A stretch of DNA of 64,000 nt from an uncultured Myxococcales bacterium (GTDB lineage Bacteria > Myxococcota > Myxococcia > Myxococcales > Myxococcaceae), in assembly GCA_937980205.1 (NCBI GenBank), contig CALJKW010000022.1, positions 454,067-518,066 of the forward strand, given 5' to 3'. Under the pieces are notes generated by a model. That model was not told where the DNA came from, did no database searches, and saw only the letters and a list, made by a program, of their open reading frames with translations. This document shows positions 7,564 through 16,360 of the stretch, piece after piece. Within the stretch, counting starts at the first letter, position 1. Each line of letters starts with the position of its first letter. The position numbers and the translations under genes were made by a program.

Positions 7564-8069
7564 GCGATCGGCTCGATGCGAATGGCGCGCGCGAGATCGG
7601 GGCAGGCCTCTTCGCACAGCCCGCAGCCCACGCACGCCTCGGGGTGAAACAGCGGAGCGGCCTGCGGCCCCACCAGCTCCACCGCTTTGTCGGGGTACGG
7701 GCAGACCTGGTGGCACAGGCGGCAGACTCCGGTGCCCGACCAGGGGAAGCAGGCCTTGCGGTCGAGCACCGGCGTGCCCATGCGGACCTGCTCGGCCTTC
7801 AGCGGCACCAGCGCGCCGGTCGGGCACACGTCGGGGCACTTCATGCACAGCGTGCAGGCCGTCTCGCGCGTGTCGATGACCGGCAGGCCGCGCTCGAAGC
7901 GAATCGCCTTCGGCGGGCAGACCTCGGCGCAGCGCCAGCAGCCGATGCACGAGCGCTCGAACGCGCCGCGGGCGAGCGCGCCGGGCGGGCGGATGCGCGG
8001 CGCCGGCGAGCCTGCGTGGGGCAGGGCGGCGGTGGCCGCGACGGCGGCGATGAACGTGCGGCGCTTCAT
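7560..8069 (-). CDS. NapG-like periplasmic ferredoxin, four [4Fe-4S] clusters
   Basis: A 169-residue iron-sulfur protein. An N-terminal KRRTFI plus hydrophobic segment looks like a short Tat signal. Four cysteine clusters follow in order: CIGCWRCAEVCP, CTLCMKCPDVCP, the atypical CRLCHQVCP, and CVGCGLCEEACP. This is the layout of NapG/MauM-type ferredoxins that pass electrons from a NapH membrane partner to a periplasmic molybdoenzyme. ATGA overlaps on both sides, with the NapH-like gene before and the oxidoreductase after, show tight translational coupling of the three subunits. Confidence 0.88.
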   Translation of the reverse strand: MKRRTFIAAVAATAALPHAGSPAPRIRPPGALARGAFERSCIGCWRCAEVCPPKAIRFERGLPVIDTRETACTLCMKCPDVCPTGALVPLKAEQVRMGTPVLDRKACFPWSGTGVCRLCHQVCPYPDKAVELVGPQAAPLFHPEACVGCGLCEEACPDLARAIRIEPIA

Positions 8070-8911
8070 CGCTTCAGCCCCATCCGCAGCGCATCGGTCG
8101 GGCACGAGGCGACGCACTTGCCGCAGCGCTCGCAGCCCTCGTCGATGCGGCCCGTCATCGGCGACTGGCCGAGGTTGCAGACGACGTCGCACGCGGTGCA
8201 GCCGGTGCACTTCGCGGCGTCGAGCTTCACCGTCACCGGCGAGCGCGCGCCGACGAGCGAGAACACCGCGCCCCCCGGGCACAGCGAGCGGCAGAAGCCG
8301 GCGCGCGAGACGAACGTGTCGAAGCCGAACGCGAACGCGACGAGCAGTGCGCCGGCAGAGAGGCCTCCGAAGTAGACCGCGTGGAAGACCTCGCGGCCGA
8401 TGACCGAGGGCGGGTAGACGAGCGGCCACAGGTGCGCTCCGGTGATGGCGCCCGCGGCGAGCACGGCGACCAGCACCCCGTACGACGTGCGGCGCGGCAG
8501 CTTCAGGTCGGGGAGCGCAAGGCCCAGGCGCGACAGCCACCACCGCGTCGCGTTGCTCGCGGCCAGCAGCGGCACGTACGGACACACCCAGCCGCAGAAG
8601 AAGCGGCCCAGCACCGCCACGAGGACGAGGCCCGGCAGCGCAGACAAGAGCAGTGTGGTGGAGAGCCCCCCACCGAGGAGGACGCTCCCCACCGCCAGCG
8701 GGTCGAGCAGCTCGACGCCGAAGAGGCCTACGGCGCCCACGGTGCCGACGAGCGGTGGAGTTGCAGCGCCGAGCCTCAGCAGGTGCCACAGCGGCAGCCC
8801 GAAGGTCAGCGCCAGGCTCAGGGCCAGGCAGGTGCGACGGAGCAGGGTGTACACGCGCCCCCGGCGCAGCTCGACGTCCAGCGGTTGGAGGCGCGCCCTT
8901 GCCGCGTGCAT
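8066..8911 (-). CDS. NapH-like membrane quinol dehydrogenase ferredoxin
   Basis: About 281 residues with four or more transmembrane helices and the NapH signature. Two CxxxCP motifs (CGWVCPY and CRSLCPGG) face one side, followed by two C-terminal [4Fe-4S] clusters (CTGCTACDVVC and CERCGKCVASCP). NapH-type proteins take electrons from the quinol pool and hand them to NapG. It is the first gene of the NapH-NapG-Mo enzyme-CBS operon. I chose ATG at 8911 rather than GTG at 8923 because a -24/-12 promoter at 8942-8928 would place the transcript start near 8916. A later GTG in GRVYTLL is also conceivable. Confidence 0.87.
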   Translation of the reverse strand: MHAARARLQPLDVELRRGRVYTLLRRTCLALSLALTFGLPLWHLLRLGAATPPLVGTVGAVGLFGVELLDPLAVGSVLLGGGLSTTLLLSALPGLVLVAVLGRFFCGWVCPYVPLLAASNATRWWLSRLGLALPDLKLPRRTSYGVLVAVLAAGAITGAHLWPLVYPPSVIGREVFHAVYFGGLSAGALLVAFAFGFDTFVSRAGFCRSLCPGGAVFSLVGARSPVTVKLDAAKCTGCTACDVVCNLGQSPMTGRIDEGCERCGKCVASCPTDALRMGLKR

Positions 8912-8927
8912 GAAGGGTTGCACCGCT

Positions 8928-8942
8928 GCGAACGCGGTGCCA
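8928..8942 (-). promoter_or_regulatory. Candidate sigma54 (-24/-12) promoter for the NapH-like operon
   Basis: On the minus strand the sequence TGGCAC-CGCGT-TCGCA has the invariant GG and GC dinucleotides at exactly the spacing of the RpoN consensus TGGCAC-N5-TTGCA, with one mismatch in the -12 block. It lies directly in front of the operon and next to a divergent gene for a sigma54-dependent activator. The implied transcript start is only about 5 bases before the ATG at 8911. Confidence 0.5.
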
Positions 8943-9011
8943 CCGTCCGGGAGAACGGAGCCCGTCCGCTTGCGTGCAGATTATGCGCGTCGGTAGACGG
9001 ACCCTTCGCTA

Positions 9012-9028
9012 GACGCAGAATCTGCGTC
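9012..9028. promoter_or_regulatory. Perfect palindrome, candidate operator in the divergent NapH/NtrC control region
   Basis: GACGCAGA-A-TCTGCGTC is a perfect 8-bp inverted repeat around one base, in the 165-bp gap between the NapH-like gene and the sigma54 activator gene. A degenerate relative (GCGTGCAGATTATGCGCGTC, about 8972-8991) lies roughly 40 bp to the left. The spacing would suit a dimeric regulator binding upstream of the -24/-12 site; the protein that binds is not known. Confidence 0.45.
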
Positions 9029-9076
9029 GAAAAGGGCTGCGCAAGGTGTGCACGTCGTTTGCTTAAGGACACCCAC

Positions 9077-10483
<1,407 letters not shown>

Positions 10484-10557
10484 GGCGCGGACTTTGCGGC
10501 GCCGCGCGGCAAGCCCAGGGCAACCCGTTGGTCCGCGGTTCGCAGAGCAGTTCAGTC

Positions 10558-10968
10558 ATGAATCAGGCAGTCGAGGAGAGACAGTTCGTAGAGGCGGTCG
10601 CACGGCGTACGGAGCTGTCGTGGTTGCCGGCGCTGCGCATCACCCATGCGGTGCTCCGGTCTCTCGCCGAGCGGCTCACGGACCAAGAAGCGTCGGCGGT
10701 GGCCACCGCGCTGGCGCCTCCGCTCGCAGACGCGCTCGTCGGCGGCGCGCACGCCGAGCGGTTCGATCTCCACGAGCTCGTGCTGCGCGTGCAGGTGCGA
10801 ACCGGCGCCAGCCGCGAGCTCGCCCTCACCTACATCGCCGTCGTGCTGATGACGCTCGGAGAGGCCGTCGCCGAGGTCACGCTCGCTCCGTTGCGCCGCT
10901 CGCTGCCGCCGGCCATTGCGTTTCTGCTCCGCCCGCCTCCTCGCTCGACCACCCTGGGAGCCGCATAA
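10558..10968 (+). CDS. DUF2267-like protein
   Basis: A 136-residue soluble helical protein resembling the DUF2267 family. An FVEAVARRTEL...ALRITHAVLRSLAERLTDQEASAVATAL unit is followed by a second, partly repeated unit (FDLHELVLRVQVRTG...LTYIAVVLMTLGEAV). Such proteins accompany stress genes in many proteobacteria, but their biochemical role is unknown. ATG at 10558 is preferred to upstream starts because the family begins near the FVEAV helix; its ribosome site is weak. It is followed after 2 bases by the small gene at 10971, so the two are probably co-translated. Confidence 0.7.
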   Translation: MNQAVEERQFVEAVARRTELSWLPALRITHAVLRSLAERLTDQEASAVATALAPPLADALVGGAHAERFDLHELVLRVQVRTGASRELALTYIAVVLMTLGEAVAEVTLAPLRRSLPPAIAFLLRPPPRSTTLGAA

Positions 10969-10970
10969 AA

Positions 10971-11216
10971 ATGTGCTCGCACCTCAACGTCACCCGCCAA
11001 CTCGCGCAGTTGGAGCTCGAGCTGCGCTCGCTCTCGGCCGCACACCACGTCATGCTTCAGCTCGACGCCCGGCTGCGGCACGACATGGCCAACGCGCTCA
11101 TGCTCGTCACCGCGTTTCGCGAGCTCGTCGAGGAATCGGACGCGCCCGACCTGCTCGCCGACGCCACGTCCGCGATGGAGCGCGCGCTCGATCTCGTCAA
11201 GCCGTTCAGGGATTAG
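10971..11216 (+). CDS. Small protein resembling an isolated kinase phosphotransfer (DHp) helix
   Basis: An 81-residue protein predicted to be two long helices. It contains LRHDMANALMLVTAFRELVE, matching the H-[DE]-x-x-N core of histidine kinase dimerisation/phosphotransfer helices with candidate phospho-acceptor H37. A second helix (DLLADATSAMERALDLV) follows. No ATPase domain is present. It lies 2 bases after the DUF2267-like gene, downstream of the NtrC-type activator. It may be a phosphotransfer or phosphatase accessory, or simply an unrelated coiled hairpin; the call rests on one motif and its location. Confidence 0.55.
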   Translation: MCSHLNVTRQLAQLELELRSLSAAHHVMLQLDARLRHDMANALMLVTAFRELVEESDAPDLLADATSAMERALDLVKPFRD

Positions 11217-11280
11217 CCACGAACCAGCTCCGCTCACGCTGAGGGGAGGTGCAGAGCCCCCGTGGGGTGGCCGTTCGACC

Positions 11281-11302
11281 GGGCCGGCTGCCCGACCGGC
11301 CT
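11281..11302. terminator. GC-rich hairpin between convergent genes
   Basis: GGCCGG (11282-11287) pairs with CCGGCC (11296-11301) around an 8-base loop, just beyond the stop codon of cytidine deaminase and downstream of the DHp-like gene. There is no T-tract, so it would be a weak or Rho-assisted terminator at best. The remainder of 11217-11280 shows nothing else I can name. Confidence 0.3.
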
Positions 11303-11698
11303 CTAGAGATCGCCGGCACCGAACGCGTCAGGGAGCAGCTCCGCGACGGTGTACTTCTTCTCCTTGCCGGACACGGTGCGCGTCCCCACCGGCGCGTCCT
11401 TGGGCAACAGCTCTCCCATCACCTGCCGGCACGCGCCGCACGGCGGCGTGGGCCTGCGACTGTCCACCACGATCGCCAGCGCGACCGGCTTCTTGCCGTC
11501 GACCACCGCCCGGCCCAGCGCGTTGCGCTCGGCGCACACGGTGAGCCCGTAGCTCGCGTTCTCGACGTTGCAGCCGAGGTGAAGCGAGCCGTCGTCGGCG
11601 AGCACGGCCACGCCCACCTTGAACTTCGAGTACGGCGCGTGGGCCTTGCGGCGCGCCTTGTCGGCGGCGGCATACAGCGACTTCCAGTCGATCGACAT
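11303..11698 (-). CDS. cdd: Cytidine deaminase
   Basis: A 131-residue homotetrameric-type cytidine deaminase converting cytidine or deoxycytidine to uridine in pyrimidine salvage. The zinc site is complete: C54-A-E56 (CAERNA, Glu56 as proton shuttle) and P-C86-G-A-C89 (PPCGACRQ). The substrate-binding block GCNVENASYG precedes it. Length and motif order match the family throughout. It is divergent from the membrane protein gene at 11755 across a 56-bp gap. Confidence 0.96.
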   Translation of the reverse strand: MSIDWKSLYAAADKARRKAHAPYSKFKVGVAVLADDGSLHLGCNVENASYGLTVCAERNALGRAVVDGKKPVALAIVVDSRRPTPPCGACRQVMGELLPKDAPVGTRTVSGKEKKYTVAELLPDAFGAGDL

Positions 11699-11710
11699 CG
11701 GGCTTTGAAA

Positions 11711-11742
11711 TGTAACCGAGCCTCGCCGGGCTTCCAGTTACA
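11711..11742. promoter_or_regulatory. Symmetric divergent promoter region
   Basis: TGTAAC (11711-11716) and GTTACA (11737-11742) are perfect inverted copies 20 bases apart between the divergent cdd and 11755 genes. Each arm overlaps a -10-like hexamer for the outward gene: TACACT at 11739-11744 on the plus strand and TACATT on the minus strand. Both would give very short leaders. No convincing -35 boxes are seen. Confidence 0.3.
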
Positions 11743-11754
11743 CTGCCTTCTCAC

Positions 11755-12909
11755 ATGGCCATCGCCATCGCCCTGGGAGTCGTCGCGTACGCGGGCTTCC
11801 TCGCAGCGGTCATCTGGCTCTCCGTGAAGTGGTCGGCCCAGAACATCAAGAAGCGCACCGCCGCGCTGCTCGAAGGGCTGCCGGCGGCGAAGCAGATCGG
11901 CGAGACGAAGAAGCCCACCCTGTATCGCGGCGCCGAGACCGAATACGACGTCGGCGGCCGCCGCGTCATCATCAGCACGTACTACCAGAACCGTTCGTTC
12001 ATCCGCGCGTCGCTGCGCGTGCCGGGCGGGCCGTACCCCTTCGTCACCGTCTTCCCCGAGGGCCGCGTCGAGCGGCTCGGCAAGGCGCTCGGGCTGAACC
12101 GCGAGGTGCAGAGCGGCGACAAGGAGTTCGACGACCTCGCGTACCTCGACACCGTCGACACCGAGCAGAACGTGCAGCGGCTCGTCGAGTCGGCCGCGGT
12201 GCGTGCGGCGATGAGCGACCTGTTGAAGCTCGGCTTCAAGGTGCAGACGTCGGACGAGGGCGTCGAGGCGTTTCAGTTGTTGTCCGCGCGCGAGAAGCTC
12301 GACGCCTCGAGGGCCGCCGAGGCCATCGCGGTGCTGGGCCGGCTCGCCGACACGCTGCCGACGTTCGCCGGGGTGAGCCTGCAGCCCTCGCGCAGCGGCC
12401 GGCGCCTGGGCCTGGGGCTGACGCTCGTGTTCTCGTGGATCCTCGGCTTCATCGCGCTCGCGCTCACCAGCGACGCGGTCTCCCGCACCGTCGACGCCGG
12501 CGAGTCGGTGCTGGTCTTCCTGTTCGGCGGAGGTCTCGCCTGGCTCTTGTACGTCATCGCGCTGGTGGTGGGCGTCCGCGGCAAGAGCTACGCGATGCGC
12601 ACCGTGCTGGTCGGTGGCTTCGTCGGCATGCTCGGCATTCCCGGCGGCGGCGGAGGCCTCGTTCACTGGCTGAACCAGAAGCTCGACGAGAGCGCCGCCA
12701 CCGAGCGACCGCGCGTCGTGCTGCAGCACAAGCGGCTCAAGAACGACTGTCGCCTCATCGTCGAGAGCTGGCACCCGGGCGGCGAGCAGCTGCGCCTGTT
12801 CTTCAAGCACGATCGCGGCGACGAGCAGCCGCAGGCCGGCAGCCTCGTCACGGTGCGCACGCACCCCGGCGCGTTCGGCCTCGAGTGGATCGAGCCCATC
12901 CGCTTTTGA
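11755..12909 (+). CDS. Membrane protein of unknown function, three predicted helices
   Basis: A 384-residue protein I do not recognise. An N-terminal helix (IALGVVAYAGFLAAVIWLSV) is followed by a soluble region of about 190 residues without known motifs. Two more helices come near residues 222-265 (GLTLVFSWILGFIALAL and VLVFLFGGGLAWLLYVIALVVGV), then a glycine-rich turn (GIPGGGGGL) and a C-terminal soluble domain of about 90 residues. A signal-anchored protein with one large and one small soluble domain is likely. It is followed by the SDR-acyltransferase pair 41 bases downstream, but no functional link is evident. Confidence 0.75.
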   Translation: MAIAIALGVVAYAGFLAAVIWLSVKWSAQNIKKRTAALLEGLPAAKQIGETKKPTLYRGAETEYDVGGRRVIISTYYQNRSFIRASLRVPGGPYPFVTVFPEGRVERLGKALGLNREVQSGDKEFDDLAYLDTVDTEQNVQRLVESAAVRAAMSDLLKLGFKVQTSDEGVEAFQLLSAREKLDASRAAEAIAVLGRLADTLPTFAGVSLQPSRSGRRLGLGLTLVFSWILGFIALALTSDAVSRTVDAGESVLVFLFGGGLAWLLYVIALVVGVRGKSYAMRTVLVGGFVGMLGIPGGGGGLVHWLNQKLDESAATERPRVVLQHKRLKNDCRLIVESWHPGGEQLRLFFKHDRGDEQPQAGSLVTVRTHPGAFGLEWIEPIRF

Positions 12910-12950
12910 CGGGAGCTGACGGGCGGCTCGAGCAGTGGTAACCGACTCGC

Positions 12951-13733
12951 ATGTCAACTCAAGTCGCCATCATCACCGGCGGCACGCGCGGCGTCGGGCG
13001 TGCGCTGTCGCTGCGCCTGGCCAAGAAGGGCTTCGACGTCGTCGCCACGTACCGCCGCGACACCGAGGCGGCCGCGTCGTTGAAGGCCGAGATCGAGAAG
13101 CTCGGGCGCCGCTGCGAGACGGTCGTCGCCGATCAGCTCGAGCCCGAGAGCCTGAACGCCGTGTTCGACGTCGTCTCCGGAGTCTGGGGCCACCTCGACG
13201 TCTTCGTCGCGAACGCCGCGTCGACGAAGTTCTCGCCGCTGATGGATCTGAAGCCCCACCAGATGGACAAGACGTTCAACGTCACGGTGAAGAGCTTCCT
13301 CATCGGGTGCCAGCGCGCGCAGCCGCTGATGCGCGGGCGCAAGGGTCGCATCGTCGCGGTGTCCGGCATGGACACGCGAATGCCGGTGCCGTTTCACGGG
13401 ATGCTCGGCTCGATGAAGTACGCGATGGAGATGCTGGTGCGGTACCTCGCCGCCGAGCTCGCGTCCGACGGCATCCGCGTCAACTCGGTGAACCCCGGGT
13501 ACATCGACACCGACTCTTCGCGTTACTACGTCGGCGATCGCTGGGAGCAGGTCGGCGCGCAGCTGAAGCAGCTCGTGCCTGCCGGCTACATCGCCAGCGC
13601 CGACGAGATCGCGCAGAGCATCGAGTGGCTGTGCCTGCCCGACTCGCAGTACGTCAACGGCATCAACCTCATCGTCGACGGGGGGTTGGACGTGAACTAC
13701 CACATGTTCCTGAGCTCGAAGCTCGGGGGCTGA
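12951..13733 (+). CDS. SDR-family oxidoreductase (FabL-like) lacking the catalytic Tyr
   Basis: A 260-residue Rossmann protein with the cofactor motif TGGTRGVG (residues 9-16), NAA at 88-90, and a C-terminal YVNGINLIVDGGL block, resembling enoyl-ACP reductase FabL. Lys156 of the SDR active site is present (GSMKYAMEM). However, the residue seven before it, where FabL carries Tyr, is His149, and the residue four before it, the usual SDR Tyr position, is Leu152. It may therefore be catalytically altered or use another proton donor. It ends TGATG, directly overlapping the start of the PlsC-like acyltransferase, which suggests a joint role in lipid metabolism. Confidence 0.85.
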   Translation: MSTQVAIITGGTRGVGRALSLRLAKKGFDVVATYRRDTEAAASLKAEIEKLGRRCETVVADQLEPESLNAVFDVVSGVWGHLDVFVANAASTKFSPLMDLKPHQMDKTFNVTVKSFLIGCQRAQPLMRGRKGRIVAVSGMDTRMPVPFHGMLGSMKYAMEMLVRYLAAELASDGIRVNSVNPGYIDTDSSRYYVGDRWEQVGAQLKQLVPAGYIASADEIAQSIEWLCLPDSQYVNGINLIVDGGLDVNYHMFLSSKLGG

Positions 13734-14461
13734 TGCGGTTCTTCGTCAGCATCTACTACTGGGTCGTGTTCACCAGCACGATCCTGGTGGGCATCGTCGT
13801 CGCGTCGCTGCTGTGGCTCGTGACGCTGCCGTTCGATCGCCAGCGCCGCGCGGTGCACTGGCTCATCTGCGCGTGGGGCCACCAGTACCTGCGCGCGTGG
13901 CCGCTGTGGAGCACGCGCGTCGAGGGCCGCGACAAGCTGCCGAAGGAGCCGTGCGTCATCATCGCGAACCACCAGTCGATGGCCGACATCATCGCGATCC
14001 TCGGCCTCTACTACCCGTTCAAGTTCGTCTCGAAGGCGTCGCTGTTCGGCGTGCCGGTGCTGGGCTGGCTGATGAAGATGGCCCGCTACGTCAGCGTCGA
14101 GCGCGGCCGGGTGAAGTCGATGAACGACATGATGGAGGCGTGCCGCACCTGGCTGCGCGCCGGCATGAGCGTGATGATCTTCCCCGAGGGCACGTACGCG
14201 AGCGACGGGCACCTCTTGCCGTTCAAGACCGGCGCGTTCGTGCTGGCGATCGAGGAGAACGTGCCCATCGCGCCCGTCGTGCTCGAAGGCACTCCGCAGC
14301 TCATCTTCGAAGACGGGCCGTGGCTGTCGCCGACGGCGCACATTCGCGTGCGGGTGATGGAGGCGATCTCGCCGCAGGAGCTCGGCGCCGACGCCGAAGC
14401 CGCCGCCGCGAAGGTTCGCGAGCGGTACCGCGAGTGGACTCAGCGGACGACTTCGGTCTGA
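13733..14461 (+). CDS. 1-acyl-sn-glycerol-3-phosphate acyltransferase (PlsC family)
   Basis: A 242-residue membrane-associated acyltransferase. An N-terminal hydrophobic helix (STILVGIVVASLLWLVTLPF) is followed by the catalytic box NHQSMAD (NHxxxxD), the substrate-binding FVSKASL and the FPEGT motif. All essential motifs are intact, so it should acylate lysophosphatidate or a related lysolipid. The ATG overlaps the TGA of the SDR gene (TGATG), showing translational coupling. Only about 100 bases without an obvious gene separate it from the convergent carboxypeptidase gene. Confidence 0.92.
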   Translation: MRFFVSIYYWVVFTSTILVGIVVASLLWLVTLPFDRQRRAVHWLICAWGHQYLRAWPLWSTRVEGRDKLPKEPCVIIANHQSMADIIAILGLYYPFKFVSKASLFGVPVLGWLMKMARYVSVERGRVKSMNDMMEACRTWLRAGMSVMIFPEGTYASDGHLLPFKTGAFVLAIEENVPIAPVVLEGTPQLIFEDGPWLSPTAHIRVRVMEAISPQELGADAEAAAAKVRERYREWTQRTTSV

Positions 14462-14560
14462 TCTTCCCGCGGCAGCTCGCGCGCGAGGGCCGCGGACGCA
14501 GCGAAGAGCGAGAGCAGCACTGTCAGGCGAAGTAGCAGCATGTAGGATTATCGCCCACGC

Positions 14561-16294
14561 TCAGGGCGAGTTGTCGATGCGGAACACCGGGTAAAGATTG
14601 AGCTTCTCGTCCCAGCTCGGGTGCCGCTGGTAGAAGAACTTGAGCCGCTCGTCCGGGCTCTTCGCGAAGGCGGGGTCGGCTTTCAGCCGCGCGTCGAAGG
14701 CGGCCTTCACCTGCGGATCTTTGAGCATCTCGCGCGCGACGGCCTCGGCGACGTACGCCTCCATGTACTCCTTCTGCTCGAGGTGCGCGTTGAACCAACC
14801 CCAGCTCATCAGCGAGTCGGGGCCGATGGGCTCGAGCAGGTTCATCAGCAGCGAGACTCCGCGCTGTCCGGCGGGCACGTAGAGCGAGCCCTTCGGCACC
14901 TCGCGCTGATCCGCCTTCCACTCGCCTTTCACCTGCACGGTCTGCCGGCCTTCGTACGGCTGCGCCTTGAACCGGGCCTCGACGACGCGGAACGACTCGA
15001 CCGTCGCGGTCGGCGTCGTCTTGTCGAGCACGCTGAACTTGAAGCCGTGCAGCTTGAGCTTCTCGCCGACCGGCGCCGCGTACGGAGGCGGCACCACGTA
15101 CCCGCCCTTCGGCGCCTTCATCGACACGGTCGGCACGAGCTCGTCGTAGAGCGGCACCTTCCACACCTGCGGCTTCGTGTCGTCGTAGCGGATCCACTTC
15201 GCGCCCGAGACCGCCGAGTCCTCGCGCACGTACGCGTAGCCGGGGAAGTCGATCGTCACCTTGTGATCGTTGTTGTCCCACAGCAGCGGCACGTCTTTGC
15301 CCGCGGCCTGCTCGTCGCTCTGGTCCGCCGCCTTCGTGGCCTCGGCCCAGGTCGCTCCGTCTTCCGCGGCGCGCTGAAGCAGCGCGAGGCACACGTCGTA
15401 CGTCGCCTTCACCCGCTCGGCGTACGTCTTCCAGCTGTGCGTCTCGACGAGCGCGACGAAGCGGTTCCTCAGGTTCCAGTACCCGTTCGACAGCCGCGGC
15501 GGCGGGACGCCGTACGCGAACCCGCTCGACGGATCGTCCTCCTTCGAGAACGACGGGTAGAAGTCGAGCGGCTGGTGGCCCTTGGCTTTGAGCTCCTCGA
15601 ACACCTTCGTCTGCAGCGCATGCCCCAGGCCCTTGAGCGCCTCGTTGCCGCTCTTGCGCGGCTCGATGAGCACCGCGACGTCGGGCTGGAACTTCGCTCC
15701 GTCGGTGACGTGGAGGTCGGCGTAGAGGATGGGATCGTACCGACCGAGCAGGCCGAGCATCGCCTGCATCTCGGGCGCCTCGGCCTTCGCGTAGTCGCGG
15801 TTCAGGTTGAGGTTCTGCGAGGTCACGCGCCAGCCCATCTCCTTCGGGCCCACCTGGTTCGGCCGGTTGTTCGGCGCGACCCGCTCGTGGCCGTCGACGT
15901 TGAAGACGGGCACGAACACGAGCGTGACCTTGAAGAGCGCTCCGGCGCCGGCCTTGCCGTCGAGCAGCTCGCGCAGCAGCCAGAACCCGGCGTCCTTGCC
16001 GTCGATCTCTCCGGCGTGAATGCCGCCCTGGAACAGCACGACCGGGCGCGCCTTCTTCTTCGCCTGCTCCGGGGTGAACGTGCCGTCGGCGCTCGCTACG
16101 AGGTAGAGCATCTTCCGGCCGAGCGGGGTCACTCCGAACGACTCGCACTTCACCTTGCCGGCGTAGCGCTTGGGGAAGTCGGCGCAGAGGCGCTCGACCT
16201 CTTCGTAGCGGCCGGTGCTCACGAAGCCAGACTGCTCGGCGACGGTGGTCAGCGGTGGCTGCTGCGCTGCGAGCAACACGAGTGCGATCCACAT
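14561..16294 (-). CDS. Secreted M14-family zinc carboxypeptidase
   Basis: A 577-residue exported peptidase. A short signal sequence (MWIALVLLAAQQ) precedes the M14 catalytic domain, with zinc ligands H93 and E96 in GGIHAGEIDG, the substrate-binding Arg/Asn block NLNLNRDY, the third zinc His in ADLHVTDG and catalytic Glu in ALVETHSW. The C-terminal half (about residues 330-577) is an extra region found in large bacterial M14 proteins. It probably removes C-terminal residues from peptides outside the cytoplasm, in keeping with a predatory or proteolytic lifestyle. It is divergent from the efflux operon across a 66-bp gap. Confidence 0.92.
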   Translation of the reverse strand: MWIALVLLAAQQPPLTTVAEQSGFVSTGRYEEVERLCADFPKRYAGKVKCESFGVTPLGRKMLYLVASADGTFTPEQAKKKARPVVLFQGGIHAGEIDGKDAGFWLLRELLDGKAGAGALFKVTLVFVPVFNVDGHERVAPNNRPNQVGPKEMGWRVTSQNLNLNRDYAKAEAPEMQAMLGLLGRYDPILYADLHVTDGAKFQPDVAVLIEPRKSGNEALKGLGHALQTKVFEELKAKGHQPLDFYPSFSKEDDPSSGFAYGVPPPRLSNGYWNLRNRFVALVETHSWKTYAERVKATYDVCLALLQRAAEDGATWAEATKAADQSDEQAAGKDVPLLWDNNDHKVTIDFPGYAYVREDSAVSGAKWIRYDDTKPQVWKVPLYDELVPTVSMKAPKGGYVVPPPYAAPVGEKLKLHGFKFSVLDKTTPTATVESFRVVEARFKAQPYEGRQTVQVKGEWKADQREVPKGSLYVPAGQRGVSLLMNLLEPIGPDSLMSWGWFNAHLEQKEYMEAYVAEAVAREMLKDPQVKAAFDARLKADPAFAKSPDERLKFFYQRHPSWDEKLNLYPVFRIDNSP

Positions 16295-16360
16295 GTGGCG
16301 GCTCGTAGCACGTCAGAAGGTGGCGGGATCTTCGTCGTCGCGCTACGCAACGCGCCGCGC

